Part shown: positions 39,278 to 47,388 of the stretch, piece by piece | Numbering within the stretch: the stretch's first letter is position 1 | Layout: the number at the start of each line of letters is the position of its first letter | NCBI GenBank assembly: GCA_029782025.1 | Contig: JAKOVR010000213.1 | Span: 87,202-151,201, forward strand | Reading direction: 5' to 3' | DNA from: Actinomycetes bacterium | GTDB taxonomy: Bacteria; Actinomycetota; Acidimicrobiia; Acidimicrobiales; Acidimicrobilacustridaceae | Length of the DNA stretch: 64,000 nt | Notes under the pieces: generated by a model | What the model saw: only the letters and a program-made list of their open reading frames with translations | The model's database searches: none | What the model was told of the DNA's origin: nothing | Translations under genes and position numbers: made by a program

Positions 39278-39850
39278 TCAGACCTGGTCCGCCGCCTCCC
39301 GACGGGAGGCGGCGTGTCCGCCGCTGCCACCGGCCGGTCGGCGTCGGTGCCGGTCCCGGTTGACCGCGGCCTCGAACGCCGGATGCACGTTCTGCAGGAT
39401 GACCGACTCGCCGTCGCGCGAGAGGGTGAGTCGCGTCGTGCCGCGGGGCAGGAGGGACTGCAGGTCCCCCACGAACGCCGTGACCACGCCCAGCACCAGC
39501 GCCGTCACCGCGACGATGGCCCACCCGGCGGCGGCACACGCGAGGACCACCACCGGCGTGCCCACCAGCGCGCCGATGGACACCCGTCGCGCCCGGCGCC
39601 GGAGCGCCGCGGTGGCCGCCATGGCCTCGTCGCTGAGAGGGATCCAGCCCGACACCTGCCGTTCGTTGTCGATGGCCACCTCGTCGGCGAGGAACCAGGT
39701 GACCGAGGGGTTGCCAAACGGGATCAGCAAGTACGGCCAAAGGGGACGGTAGGAGGCGGTCACCCGTCGGAGCGGGGCCTGCGGCCGACCGGTCCCGACG
39801 CAGCAGTGGGGGAGCGTCCCGGAGCGGAACTCATCGATCGAGACGTGCAT
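39278..39850 (-). CDS. Membrane protein, unknown function
   Basis: 190 residues. The middle holds two adjoining membrane segments (SIGALVGTPVVVLACAAAGW and AIVAVTALVLGVVTAFVGD) flanked by a basic loop; the C-terminus has LTLSRDGESVILQNVHPAFEAAVNR, the kind of end seen in small conserved actinobacterial membrane proteins. The start at ATG 39850 has no clear ribosome site. It may be coupled to nothing nearby. Function unknown. Confidence 0.55.
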   Translation of the reverse strand: MHVSIDEFRSGTLPHCCVGTGRPQAPLRRVTASYRPLWPYLLIPFGNPSVTWFLADEVAIDNERQVSGWIPLSDEAMAATAALRRRARRVSIGALVGTPVVVLACAAAGWAIVAVTALVLGVVTAFVGDLQSLLPRGTTRLTLSRDGESVILQNVHPAFEAAVNRDRHRRRPAGGSGGHAASRREAADQV

Positions 39851-39954
39851 GCGTCGACCGTCCCCTCCTCACGAATCGCGACCGCGGTGCGAGCGCTCCC
39901 ACCCGTCCCAGGGTACCGGGTGCACGCCCGGCCGTTCGGCGCGACACTGGGGGT

Positions 39955-40713
39955 GTGACGGGTCGGGAGTCGTCCACGGGACCGATCGATGCCCAGCAGA
40001 TGCGCTCGGCCGTGCTGTTCGTGGCCTGGGGCTACGCGCTCCCGTTCCTCGGCATCGTTCTCCGGTGGCCCCCAGCTTCCCTGATCGGCCTCCTCGGTCC
40101 GCTGGTCGTGCTCCTCGGCCTCACCTGCTTCAAAGGCGAGGGCGCACCCAGGGGCTTCATCGACCGCTTGTGGCTGAGCGGGACGGCCACCGCCGTCGGT
40201 TGGGTCGGGTCCATCCTCGCCGTCTTCCGCCGGCCGGCGCTGGTGGCGCAGATCCTCAGCATGTTGGGATCGGCCGTCGGTCTCGTGCTGGTGGTGAGCG
40301 CGGTCACCCGCCTCTTCGTGGGGCTGGCGGCGGCCGAACCGCTTCGGGCGTGGCGCCGCCTCACCTGGGCCGCGCTCGTCGTTGCCGGCGTGTCGGTCAT
40401 CGGCGCGTTCGTCGTGGCGCTGCTGATCCCGGTGCTGCCGGGTGCGAGCACCAGTCCGCTCGTCGACCCGCGTGTGGTGCCGCCCGACGGGTCGTTCACC
40501 GTGTCCGGCGACCACATGGTCACCGGGACGGCGTTGGTCGTGGCACTGGTCTTCGCCGCGGCCCAGACTGCTGCCAGTCTCGCGATGGTCGTGCTCGCGG
40601 TACCGGCACTCGGGGCGCTCAAGCGGTGGGCCAAGACGGAGGGTCCAGAGGACGACGATCCATGGACGAGTCGGTTGGCGATACCCACCGAGTCACGGGT
40701 CACCAAGCCGTGA
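39955..40713 (+). CDS. Multi-pass membrane protein, unknown function
   Basis: 252 residues from GTG 39955. Six or so hydrophobic segments lie between residues 18 and 228 (ALPFLGIVLRWPPASLIGLLG, then a RLW loop, and VVSAVTRLFVGLAAAE). The end is charged. No sequence motif places it in a known family. It is divergent from the preceding membrane protein gene and converges with ssrA. Confidence 0.55.
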   Translation: MTGRESSTGPIDAQQMRSAVLFVAWGYALPFLGIVLRWPPASLIGLLGPLVVLLGLTCFKGEGAPRGFIDRLWLSGTATAVGWVGSILAVFRRPALVAQILSMLGSAVGLVLVVSAVTRLFVGLAAAEPLRAWRRLTWAALVVAGVSVIGAFVVALLIPVLPGASTSPLVDPRVVPPDGSFTVSGDHMVTGTALVVALVFAAAQTAASLAMVVLAVPALGALKRWAKTEGPEDDDPWTSRLAIPTESRVTKP

Positions 40714-40805
40714 CCTCGACGGCGGCCCCGTCGCTACCGAAGGATTCTGTTGACCGAAATCCGTCCTATACACAGGATTCGGTCACCAGATTCGGGCAAT
40801 GAGAG

Positions 40806-41191
40806 TGGAGCTGGGGGGAATCGAACCCCCGTCCGCTGAGCGGGAACCGCCCGTGCTACGACCATTCCCGTGGTGTCGGCTCAGTGGCTGCCGGCCTGCC
40901 GGGTCAGGTGGGCCACGAGGGCCCGGCCACCGGATCTTTCTCCGGTGTCAGCGGTCTTCCCCGCCTCCAGTGGTCTTTCCCACCGTCATCCCCCGCTTCT
41001 GTTGCCGGGCTGCGGGTGAACGGCCCCGTGCGCCATTGCTGGTCACGATGTCTCTTGGTCACCTGATCAGATCAGGCGGCAAGAGCGAACTCGCCATCGG
41101 CGGTTCTTTTGTTGCCCCCGTTTAAGGAGTCTGAGGCAACTCCGGTCGCACGCAACGGCCGCCAGTCCCAACGTCGAAACCGATCAGCCCC
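40806..41191 (-). ncRNA. ssrA: Transfer-messenger RNA (tmRNA)
   Basis: Minus strand, about 386 bases. The 5' end GGGGCTGATCGGTTTCGAC pairs with the 3' CAGCTCC to make the tRNA-like acceptor; GGGGGTTCGATTCCCCC at the 3' end is the T arm. CCA is not encoded. The tag frame begins GGC AAC AAA AGA and encodes GNKRTADGEFALAA before TGA, with the expected ALAA ending. With SmpB (42113-42586) it rescues stalled ribosomes and marks the incomplete peptide for degradation. Confidence 0.95.
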
Positions 41192-41654
41192 TGGTAGGTA
41201 TGTCGCCGGCAGTGTACCGGGCCGCAGCCGCGGCGAGCGCCTCGAGATCCTTGCCGGTCGCCCGTTCGATGATCAACGGCGCCAGGCGGGTCGCCGGCCA
41301 GAGGAGGCGAGCCGGCCCCCGCAGCACCGGGATGGAGAACCGGAAGGTGAGGTCGGTCGTCCCGTCGGGAGCGGGGGCGAGCAGGTAGTCGACCCGGGGG
41401 CGGACCGGTCCCGACGCCCGCTGGATGGCCAGATGGCGGTCGGGCTCGTACACCACGACCTCGGCCTCGGTCTCGACGGTCCGGCGCCCCATGGTGCGCA
41501 CCTCGACATGGCGGGACCCGACGGCGTGGTGGGTGGCCGACAGGAGTCGCATGGCCTGCACGCCCCGTCGCCACTCGGCGTCGTGGAGCTCAGCGAGGTA
41601 GCGGAACACCGTCCCGGTCGGCGCCTCGATGTGAACGTGTGCCCGATCGCCCAT
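41184..41654 (-). CDS. SRPBCC (START-like) superfamily protein
   Basis: 156 residues starting MGDRAHVHIEAPTGTVFRYLAELHDAEWRRGVQ, a clear SRPBCC opening (only part is quoted: HIEAPTGTVFRYLAELHDAE). The helix-grip fold holds hydrophobic ligands; the ligand here is not known. The gene's stop codon lies inside the first bases of tmRNA (41184-41191 overlap), so this CDS and ssrA are not separable by a spacer. It is upstream of ssrA and downstream of the lipoprotein and smpB on the same strand. Confidence 0.78.
   Translation of the reverse strand: MGDRAHVHIEAPTGTVFRYLAELHDAEWRRGVQAMRLLSATHHAVGSRHVEVRTMGRRTVETEAEVVVYEPDRHLAIQRASGPVRPRVDYLLAPAPDGTTDLTFRFSIPVLRGPARLLWPATRLAPLIIERATGKDLEALAAAAARYTAGDIPTRG
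41211..41216 (-). promoter_or_regulatory. Probable ssrA -10 box inside the SRPBCC gene
   Basis: On the minus strand TACACT ends 19 bases before the mature tmRNA 5' end, leaving room for a short precursor that RNase P would trim. It lies within the SRPBCC codons for Tyr-Thr. The -35 side is not clear. Confidence 0.4.
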
Positions 41655-41741
41655 CGCATTCCTCCGGTCCCTGGTAGCGGCCCGTCGGCGCTGACCTCAG
41701 GGCCTGTTCGCTTCGGCGCCGGGTCCGGATCACCCGTCCGT

Positions 41742-42116
41742 CTACTTCGATGTGGTGGTGGCCCGGGCGGTGGTGGTGGTCGGCTTGGCCGTGGTGGTCG
41801 TCGGCTTGGCCGTGGTCGTGGTCGGCTTGGCCGTGGTGGTGCTCGAACGCAGCGTGGTGGTGCTCGGAAGCCCGCCACCGGACGTTCCCGGCTTGGTGGT
41901 GACCGAGGTGCCGGTGCCGCCCGGTGTGGTGCCCCCGGCGGTGCCGCTCGTGTCGAGGCCGGTGGCGCGCGGCTTGGCCCACGACACGGTGGAGCCGGCT
42001 CCGGAGGCGGGGTCGTCGCCCTTGCTGCAGGCCGCCACCGCCGTCACGCCTGCGCCGACGAGCAGCGCGGCGACGGCGCCCCTGGCCCGGCGCCGAGCGG
42101 TCGGTGCCGCGCTCAT
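41742..42116 (-). CDS. Short Thr-rich lipoprotein, coupled to smpB
   Basis: 124 residues from ATG 42116, which overlaps the smpB stop (ATGA). A basic N-terminus, the signal AVAALLVGAGVTAVAAC and a lipobox cysteine are followed by a low-complexity chain with no folded domain: three exact KPTTTTA repeats (21 bp units) end the protein. It would stand on the outer face of the membrane. The role is unknown, and its link to smpB by overlap is unusual. Confidence 0.65.
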   Translation of the reverse strand: MSAAPTARRRARGAVAALLVGAGVTAVAACSKGDDPASGAGSTVSWAKPRATGLDTSGTAGGTTPGGTGTSVTTKPGTSGGGLPSTTTLRSSTTTAKPTTTTAKPTTTTAKPTTTTARATTTSK

Positions 42117-42586
42117 TCGGACCGCCGGCCCCGGGCCATGGCCCGCGCCGCCTCCCGGTTGGCGTCGCGCTCGGCGATCACCTGCCGCTTGTCGTAGTGC
42201 TTGCGTCCCCGCCCCAAGCCGACCTCGAGCTTGCAGCGGCCGTCCTTGAAGTACAGCGAGAGGGGCACCACGGTGAGCCGGTCCTGGTCGACCCGGGCCT
42301 TCCAGCGCTCGAGCTCGTCGTGGTGGGCAAGGAGCTTGCGGGGCCGCTCGGCCGGCGGGGCGTCGTGGCTGGCGTGGGAGTAGGGCGAGATGTGCAGCCC
42401 GATCACGAACAGCTCGCGGCCGTCGAAGCGGGCGTAGCTGTCCTTGAGCTGGGCCTTGGCGTCGCGGAGCGACTTGACCTCGCTGCCCCGCAGCACGATG
42501 CCGCACTCGAGGACGTCGAGGATCTCGTAGTCGCGCCGCGCCTGGCGGTTGGTGGCGACGACCTTGACGCCGTCCTTCTTGGGCAT
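42113..42586 (-). CDS. smpB: SsrA-binding protein SmpB
   Basis: 157 residues. SmpB binds the tRNA-like part of tmRNA and carries it to stalled ribosomes. The oligonucleotide-binding barrel motifs are ECGIVLRGSEVKSLRD and YARFDGRELFVIGLHISPY, and the C-terminal tail is basic (GRGRKHYDKRQVIAERDANRE), as needed for decoding-site insertion. The start ATG at 42586 has an upstream TAGCCT about 10 bases away. ssrA lies 0.9 kb downstream on the same strand. Confidence 0.95.
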   Translation of the reverse strand: MPKKDGVKVVATNRQARRDYEILDVLECGIVLRGSEVKSLRDAKAQLKDSYARFDGRELFVIGLHISPYSHASHDAPPAERPRKLLAHHDELERWKARVDQDRLTVVPLSLYFKDGRCKLEVGLGRGRKHYDKRQVIAERDANREAARAMARGRRSE

Positions 42587-42637
42587 AGGGTCAGTCAGGC
42601 TACCGGGCCGGCCCGGGCCTCCGGTAGCCTCGCCGCC

Positions 42638-43042
42638 GTGCTGCGCCTTCCCCGCACCGCTTACGAGGAGATGGTCGGCCTCGCCTACGCCGAACTGCCC
42701 ATGGAGGCGTGTGGTCTGATCGGCGGCGACGCCGCCACGGCCACCGTGGCCCGCTTCTACCCGTGCGGCAACGATGCCGCCTCTTCCAAGCTCTACACGA
42801 TCAACCCCAAGGACCACCTCCGGGCCGACCGCGACGCCGAGGACCACGGCGGCGAGATCATCGGCGTGGTCCACAGCCACACCCACACCGAGAGCTGGCC
42901 GTCGCCCACCGACGTGGCCCAGGCCCCCGACCCGGCCTGGCACTACGTGATCGTGTCGCTCAAGCGCACCGAGCCGGTGGTGCGCAGCTTCCGCATCGTC
43001 GACGGCGAGATCGCCGAGGAACCGATCGACCTGTTGCCGTGA
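42638..43042 (+). CDS. mec: Mec-like JAMM metallopeptidase (CysO-cysteine hydrolase type)
   Basis: 134 residues from GTG 42638, with TAGCCT (42625-42630) seven bases before. The JAMM motif is complete: a glutamate in MEACGLIGG, then HSHTHTESWPSPTD (HxH...S..D). In M. tuberculosis the homologous Mec releases cysteine from the CysO thiocarboxylate conjugate, in the operon mec-cysO-cysM. Here cysM follows after 88 bases with no cysO gene between. The function is inferred from that order and the motif. Confidence 0.85.
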   Translation: MLRLPRTAYEEMVGLAYAELPMEACGLIGGDAATATVARFYPCGNDAASSKLYTINPKDHLRADRDAEDHGGEIIGVVHSHTHTESWPSPTDVAQAPDPAWHYVIVSLKRTEPVVRSFRIVDGEIAEEPIDLLP

Positions 43043-43130
43043 CCTCCGTCTCCGGTGGTCCCATCCGACGGGCCGTCGGTAGAATCCCTACCTCTCGGGT
43101 CGACATTGACCTCTCCCGCCGGAGCTCACC

Positions 43131-44081
43131 ATGACCATCCACGCCTCGGTGCTCGACATGATCGGCAACACGCCGATGGTCGACGTGAGCCGCCTGAGCC
43201 CCAATCCGGCCGTGCGCATCCTGGCCAAGATGGAGAGCCAGAACCCGGCCGGCTCGGTCAAGGACCGCATCGCCAAGAAGATGATCGAGGAGGCCGAGGC
43301 CGACGGCACGCTCCAGCCGGGCCAGACCATCATCGAACCGTCGTCGGGCAACACCGGGATCGCCATGGCGATGATCGCCCGCATCAAGGGCTACCCGATC
43401 AAGATCCTCATGCCCGACGCCGTGTCACGGGAGCGGCGCCAGATGCTCGAGGTGTTCGGCGCCGAGGTGATTCTCACCCCGGGCAAGGAGGGCTCCAACG
43501 GCGCCGTCCGCCGGGCCCAGGAGATGGCGGCCGAGCATCCCGAGTGGGCCTTCCTCTACCAGTACGCCAACGAGGCCAACCCGCGGGCCCACTACGAGGG
43601 CACCGGCCCCGAGATCTGGCGCGACGTCCCCGACATCACCCACTTCGTGGCCGGCCTGGGCACCAGCGGCACCCTGATGGGCGTGGGCACCTACCTCAAG
43701 GAGCAGAACGCGGCGATCAAGGTCTACGCCGTGGAGCCCCCCCTCGGTCTGCTCGTGGAAGGGCTGCGCAACCTCGACGAGGGCTACATCCCGCCGGTCT
43801 ACGAGAAGTGGGGCGGCGGGTCGCTGCTTGACGGCAAGCGGGTCGTCTACCCGAAGGAGTCGATCGAATACACCCGGCGCTTGGTGGCCGAGTGCGGGAT
43901 CTTCGCCGGCGTGTCCTCGGGGGCGGCGCTGGCCGGCGCGGTGAAGGTGGCGGCCAGGATCGACGAGGGCACGATCGTCTTCGTGGTGTGCGACGGTGGC
44001 TGGAAGTACCTGAGCACCGGCGTCTACACCGAGGACCTCGACGAGGCCGCCGACAACGCCGAGGGCCAGATCTTCTTCTGA
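43131..44081 (+). CDS. cysM: Cysteine synthase, CysM type (CysO-dependent family)
   Basis: 316 residues, fold-type II PLP enzyme. The PLP lysine is in NPAGSVKDR near 42-50, the phosphate-binding glycine loop in EPSSGNTGI, and GLGTSGTLMG follows. It matches mycobacterial CysM more closely than CysK: GWKYLSTGVYTEDLDEA at the C-terminus and HFVAGLGTSGT are shared blocks. CysM of that group uses O-phosphoserine and thiocarboxylated CysO. The adjoining mec gene supports that route. Confidence 0.9.
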   Translation: MTIHASVLDMIGNTPMVDVSRLSPNPAVRILAKMESQNPAGSVKDRIAKKMIEEAEADGTLQPGQTIIEPSSGNTGIAMAMIARIKGYPIKILMPDAVSRERRQMLEVFGAEVILTPGKEGSNGAVRRAQEMAAEHPEWAFLYQYANEANPRAHYEGTGPEIWRDVPDITHFVAGLGTSGTLMGVGTYLKEQNAAIKVYAVEPPLGLLVEGLRNLDEGYIPPVYEKWGGGSLLDGKRVVYPKESIEYTRRLVAECGIFAGVSSGAALAGAVKVAARIDEGTIVFVVCDGGWKYLSTGVYTEDLDEAADNAEGQIFF

Positions 44082-44156
44082 GCCCGGCAAGGGTGGGCGG
44101 CCGGCTCGCCCGGCCCGGCCCGGCGGGCGGGGGAGGAGCCACTAGCCTGCCCGTCG

Positions 44157-44597
44157 ATGCCCGACTACTCGCGCTCTGACATGGTCAACGCCGTCAAGGA
44201 CAAGGGCCTCAAGTACGCCCTCGTGTCCGTGGTCAACGTGGTGGTGGGCCAGGGGCTCCTGCTGTTCTTCACCAAGGGCATCTCGATGACCCCCTGGCTG
44301 GCCAACGTGCTGTCGGTGTGCATCAGTGCCGTCCCCGCCTACCTGATGAGCCGGGCCTGGGTGTTCGGCAAGACGGGGAAGAACCACCTCACCAAGGAGG
44401 TGCTGCCCTTCTGGGGCATGGCCATGATCGGGCTGTGCTTCTCCACGTTGGCGGTGTGGGCCACCCAAAGCGTGAGCTTCCCGCTCATCGCCAACGTGGC
44501 CAGCCTCGGCTCGTTCGGCATCCTCTGGGTGATCCGCTTCTTCATCCTCGACGCCATCCTCTTCCGCCACGACATCGAAGAACCCGTCGTGCTCTGA
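44157..44597 (+). CDS. GtrA-family membrane protein
   Basis: 146 residues with four membrane segments, the GtrA/DPMS pattern: KYALVSVVNVVVGQGLLLFF, LANVLSVCISAVPAYLMSRAWVF, and the closing WVIRFFILDAILF. GtrA proteins help move or stabilise lipid-linked sugars (flippase for arabinose or glucose donors). TAGCCT (44143-44148) is eight bases before ATG, suggesting a leaderless message. It is followed by a 46 bp palindrome. Confidence 0.85.
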   Translation: MPDYSRSDMVNAVKDKGLKYALVSVVNVVVGQGLLLFFTKGISMTPWLANVLSVCISAVPAYLMSRAWVFGKTGKNHLTKEVLPFWGMAMIGLCFSTLAVWATQSVSFPLIANVASLGSFGILWVIRFFILDAILFRHDIEEPVVL

Positions 44598-44606
44598 CCC
44601 CGTCCT

Positions 44607-44652
44607 TTGGGTGCGTAAGGGTGCGCTATGCGCGCCCTTACGCACCCAAGGG
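44607..44652. repeat. 46 bp palindromic hairpin, copy 1 (terminator-like)
   Basis: TTGGGTGCGTAAGGG (44607-44621) pairs with CCCTTACGCACCCAA (44635-44649); between them GCGC-TAT-GCGC continues the stem, so the whole is a 20 bp hairpin with a three-base loop. It lies 9 bases after the GtrA stop and 9 bases before the opposing gene's stop. The same 46 bases recur at 60876-60921. Confidence 0.9.
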
Positions 44653-44660
44653 ATCGGCGG

Positions 44661-45518
44661 TCAGGCGGTGGTCGTGGGGGAGGCCCTCGGGTCGAGCAGC
44701 TCGAGGGAGCCGAGGATGCGGTCGAGGTCGGCGGCGGCGGTGTCCGGCGCCATCGCCCACACCTCGATCAGGCGGGTGCCGAGGAAGATCGAGGTGACGT
44801 GCCAGGTGTCGGCCCCGACCTTGACCTGGAAGGTGATGGCCGGCTTGCCGTGCACGTCGGTCCGGGTCGAGAACGTGACCTTGCCCTGCACGTCTCTAGC
44901 GAAGTCGGCCGGGAGGCCGTTGAACCACTGCTCGATCGTCACCCCGCCGTAGCCCCGGGTGAAGTCGTCGGTGCGCAGGCCGTACTGCCCGAACAGGGTG
45001 CGGGTGGCGTACTCGGTGATCCTGGTGCCGTCCTCGGTGGTGCGGTTCGTGATCTCGGGATCACCGGGGAACGAGAAGCGCAGGGTGCCGTCGGGTGTGG
45101 CGACCGTGGTCCAGCTGGCGGCGATCGCGGCGCCGCCGCTCCTGGCCTTGGCGTTGCGCGACGCCGACAGCAGGGCGACGAAGAAGCCGATCGAGAGCAC
45201 GGCGAAGACGGCCACGATGGCCACGACCAACATCTGGACGCTGCGGTTCGCCGGCCGCGGTGGTGGCCCGGCGCCGACGGGGACCGGGCCCGGCGGCATC
45301 GGGCCCGGCGGCATCGGGTCCGGCGGCATCGAGCCGGGCGGCATCGGGCCCATCGGTGCCGGGCCCATCGGTGGCCACCCTCCGGCGCCGAACACCGGGG
45401 ACGACACGTCCGGCCCGACCGCTGGCGGACTGTCCGAACGGCTCGGGGGCGGGCCGTCGGATCCGATCGGCGGCACGGCGGCAGGGTGCAGGTCGGCGCC
45501 GCAGAACTTGCAGCGCAC
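44661..45518 (-). CDS. Proline-rich zinc-ribbon membrane protein, unknown function
   Basis: 285 residues from GTG 45518; the frame remains open upstream to 45596 and encodes a further CPGCG pair, so the true start is probably earlier, at a non-standard codon (ATC 45581 or CTG 45575). CKFCGADL is the second half of the ribbon. A Pro/Gly/Met-rich linker (PPGPMPPGP repeats) leads to a membrane segment near residues 95-118, then an extracellular domain like the DUF (PsbP/LpqN-type) proteins, with TLRFSFPGDPE and QWFNGLPADFAR. Function unknown. Confidence 0.7.
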   Translation of the reverse strand: MRCKFCGADLHPAAVPPIGSDGPPPSRSDSPPAVGPDVSSPVFGAGGWPPMGPAPMGPMPPGSMPPDPMPPGPMPPGPVPVGAGPPPRPANRSVQMLVVAIVAVFAVLSIGFFVALLSASRNAKARSGGAAIAASWTTVATPDGTLRFSFPGDPEITNRTTEDGTRITEYATRTLFGQYGLRTDDFTRGYGGVTIEQWFNGLPADFARDVQGKVTFSTRTDVHGKPAITFQVKVGADTWHVTSIFLGTRLIEVWAMAPDTAAADLDRILGSLELLDPRASPTTTA

Positions 45519-45659
45519 GAGGTGGCCCGGCGCGAGTGCGCCGCACCCGGGGCAAGGCTCGTAGATCGCCGGCAGTCCGATGGCCCCACGGTACCGCTAG
45601 ACGGTCGGGCGATCGGGGCGATGCCGGCCCGCCGCCTGGACGGGTCGTACCCTTGACCC

Positions 45660-46478
45660 GTGGATCGACGGCCCATCGGGATGTTCGACAGCGGCTTCGG
45701 GGGCCTCACCGTGGCTCGGGCCGTCATCGACCTCCTCCCGGGCGAGCCCCTCGTGTACGTGGGCGACACCGGCCGCTACCCGTACGGGCCCCGCCCGCTG
45801 GACGAGGTGCGGGCCTTCGCCACCCAGATCGCCGGCTGGTTGGTCGACGAGCACGACGTGAAGCTCGTCATCGTGGCCTGCAACACCGCGTCGGCCGCCG
45901 CCCTCGAACACCTCCAGGAGGAGCTGGCCGTGCCGGTGATCGGCGTGATCGAACCCGGCGTCCGCTCGCTCCTCACCGCCACCCGCAGCGGCAACGTCGG
46001 AGTCATCGGCACCGTTGGGACCATCTCGTCGGGCGCCTACCAGGCTTCGGTGGCCGCCATCGACCCGGGGGCCAAGCTCACCTGTGCCGCCTGCCCCGGC
46101 TTCGTGGAGTTCGTGGAGCGGGGCGAGACCGACTCCGACCAGGTCCACGTCCTGGCCGAGCGCCTCCTCGCCCCGCTGGTCGACGCCGAGGTCGACACCC
46201 TCCTGCTCGGCTGCACGCACTACCCGTTCCTGGCCCGGACCATCGCAGATGTGATGGGCCGTGAGGTCGTGCTCGTCTCCTCGGCCGACGAGACGGCGTT
46301 CGAGGTGCGGGCCGCCCTCGGCGCCGATGCGGCCACCGACCCGGCCCACCCGGCCCGGCACCGCTGGTACTCGAGCGGCGACGTCGCCTGGTTCCGGGAG
46401 CTCGGCGCCCGACTCCTCGGCCCCGAGCTCGACCACGCCGAGGCCCTGGCCTGGCCCGATCGCCCGCCCGGGGCCTGA
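45660..46478 (+). CDS. murI: Glutamate racemase
   Basis: 272 residues from GTG 45660, six bases after TACCCT (45648-45653). It makes D-glutamate for peptidoglycan. The two catalytic cysteines lie in VACNTASAAA (near residue 76) and LLGCTHYPFL (near 184); FDSGFGGLTV and YVGDTGRYPYG are the other diagnostic blocks. Placement after cysM and before MBL, rph and rdgB matches the mycobacterial locus order. Confidence 0.95.
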   Translation: MDRRPIGMFDSGFGGLTVARAVIDLLPGEPLVYVGDTGRYPYGPRPLDEVRAFATQIAGWLVDEHDVKLVIVACNTASAAALEHLQEELAVPVIGVIEPGVRSLLTATRSGNVGVIGTVGTISSGAYQASVAAIDPGAKLTCAACPGFVEFVERGETDSDQVHVLAERLLAPLVDAEVDTLLLGCTHYPFLARTIADVMGREVVLVSSADETAFEVRAALGADAATDPAHPARHRWYSSGDVAWFRELGARLLGPELDHAEALAWPDRPPGA

Positions 46479-46524
46479 CCCGATGCGACACGCGGGTAGG
46501 GGCGCGACCTAGCGTTGCCGCTGC

Positions 46525-47379
46525 GTGTCGCGCCATTGCTCACCACTGACGCGCGCGGTGCTGGTGGCACCGCTGGTCGCTCTGTCCCTCGGGGGGTGCG
46601 GGGCCGCCGGTCCGCGCCCCGACGCGACGTCGACACCACGCGCCACCGGTGCCACCGCGACCGCCGGGACGGTCGACGGGCCGGCGGCGACCACCCCCGT
46701 GGGGTCCGTCGCGACGGCGGAGTCCGGCACCACCCTGGCCGTGCTCGCCGCCACCAGCGACGGCTCGGCCACGGCGCCCGCCCCGACCACGGCGCCCGCG
46801 CCCTCCACCTCGGCCCCGCCCGCCACGGTCCCCGCCACGCCGACGGTGGCGGTGATCGGTGACTCGCTGACCTTCACCTCGGGCGAGCAGCAGCGCCTCC
46901 AGCTCCTCGCCGCCGGGTGGGACCCGGTGGTGATCGACGGCCACGTCGGCGAGACGATCAGCGACCGGGTGGCGGCCATCCGCCAGGCCTTGGCCGCCCA
47001 CCACCCGACGGCGCTGGTGATCGCCCTCGGCACCAACGACGCCCGCATGATCGCCGAGTCGCGTCGGCCCCCGGCGGAGCAGTGGGCGATCACCCGCGCC
47101 ACCGCCTTCACGGCGCTGGCCGACGCCGAGGGCGTCCCGTGCGTGGTGTGGGTCGGGATCAACGCCCACACCGACCGCTTCTTCCTGTCCACGTTCGGGC
47201 CCGAGTTCAACGCCTTCGTCCAGCGCTACGCCGTGTTCGCCGACTGGTCGGCCCGGTCCGTTGGGCACCCCGAGTGGTTCCTCCTCGACGAGGTGCACCT
47301 GAGCGCCGAGGGCGATCGGCAGTACGCCGCGCTCATCGCCGAGACGGTGCGCACCCGCTGCGCCGCCCCCCGCCAGTAG
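46525..47379 (+). CDS. SGNH-hydrolase lipoprotein
   Basis: 284 residues from GTG 46525. The signal peptide ends in LSLGGC, a lipobox. A Thr/Ala/Pro-rich linker runs to about residue 105. The catalytic domain follows: block I GDSLTF, block III GTNDAR and block V DEVHLSAEGDRQ, giving Ser, Asn, Asp and His of the SGNH/GDSL fold. It probably deacylates an extracellular lipid or glycan. It is absent from the mycobacterial version of this locus. Its stop codon overlaps the next promoter. Confidence 0.8.
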   Translation: MSRHCSPLTRAVLVAPLVALSLGGCGAAGPRPDATSTPRATGATATAGTVDGPAATTPVGSVATAESGTTLAVLAATSDGSATAPAPTTAPAPSTSAPPATVPATPTVAVIGDSLTFTSGEQQRLQLLAAGWDPVVIDGHVGETISDRVAAIRQALAAHHPTALVIALGTNDARMIAESRRPPAEQWAITRATAFTALADAEGVPCVVWVGINAHTDRFFLSTFGPEFNAFVQRYAVFADWSARSVGHPEWFLLDEVHLSAEGDRQYAALIAETVRTRCAAPRQ

Positions 47380-47388
47380 GGTTCGGCC

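Noticed and set aside
41776..41846. Tandem repeats as a CRISPR array
   Set aside because: The 21 bp units are in-frame codons for KPTTTTA in a lipoprotein, with no spacers and no cas genes.
41109..42197. A plus-strand frame over the SRPBCC and lipoprotein genes
   Set aside because: It is antisense to smpB-linked genes and the tmRNA, with Arg/Gly-rich filler.
43043..43130. A hidden cysO gene between mec and cysM
   Set aside because: The gap is 88 bases, too short for a sulfur carrier of about 90 residues, and no GG-ending frame is visible.
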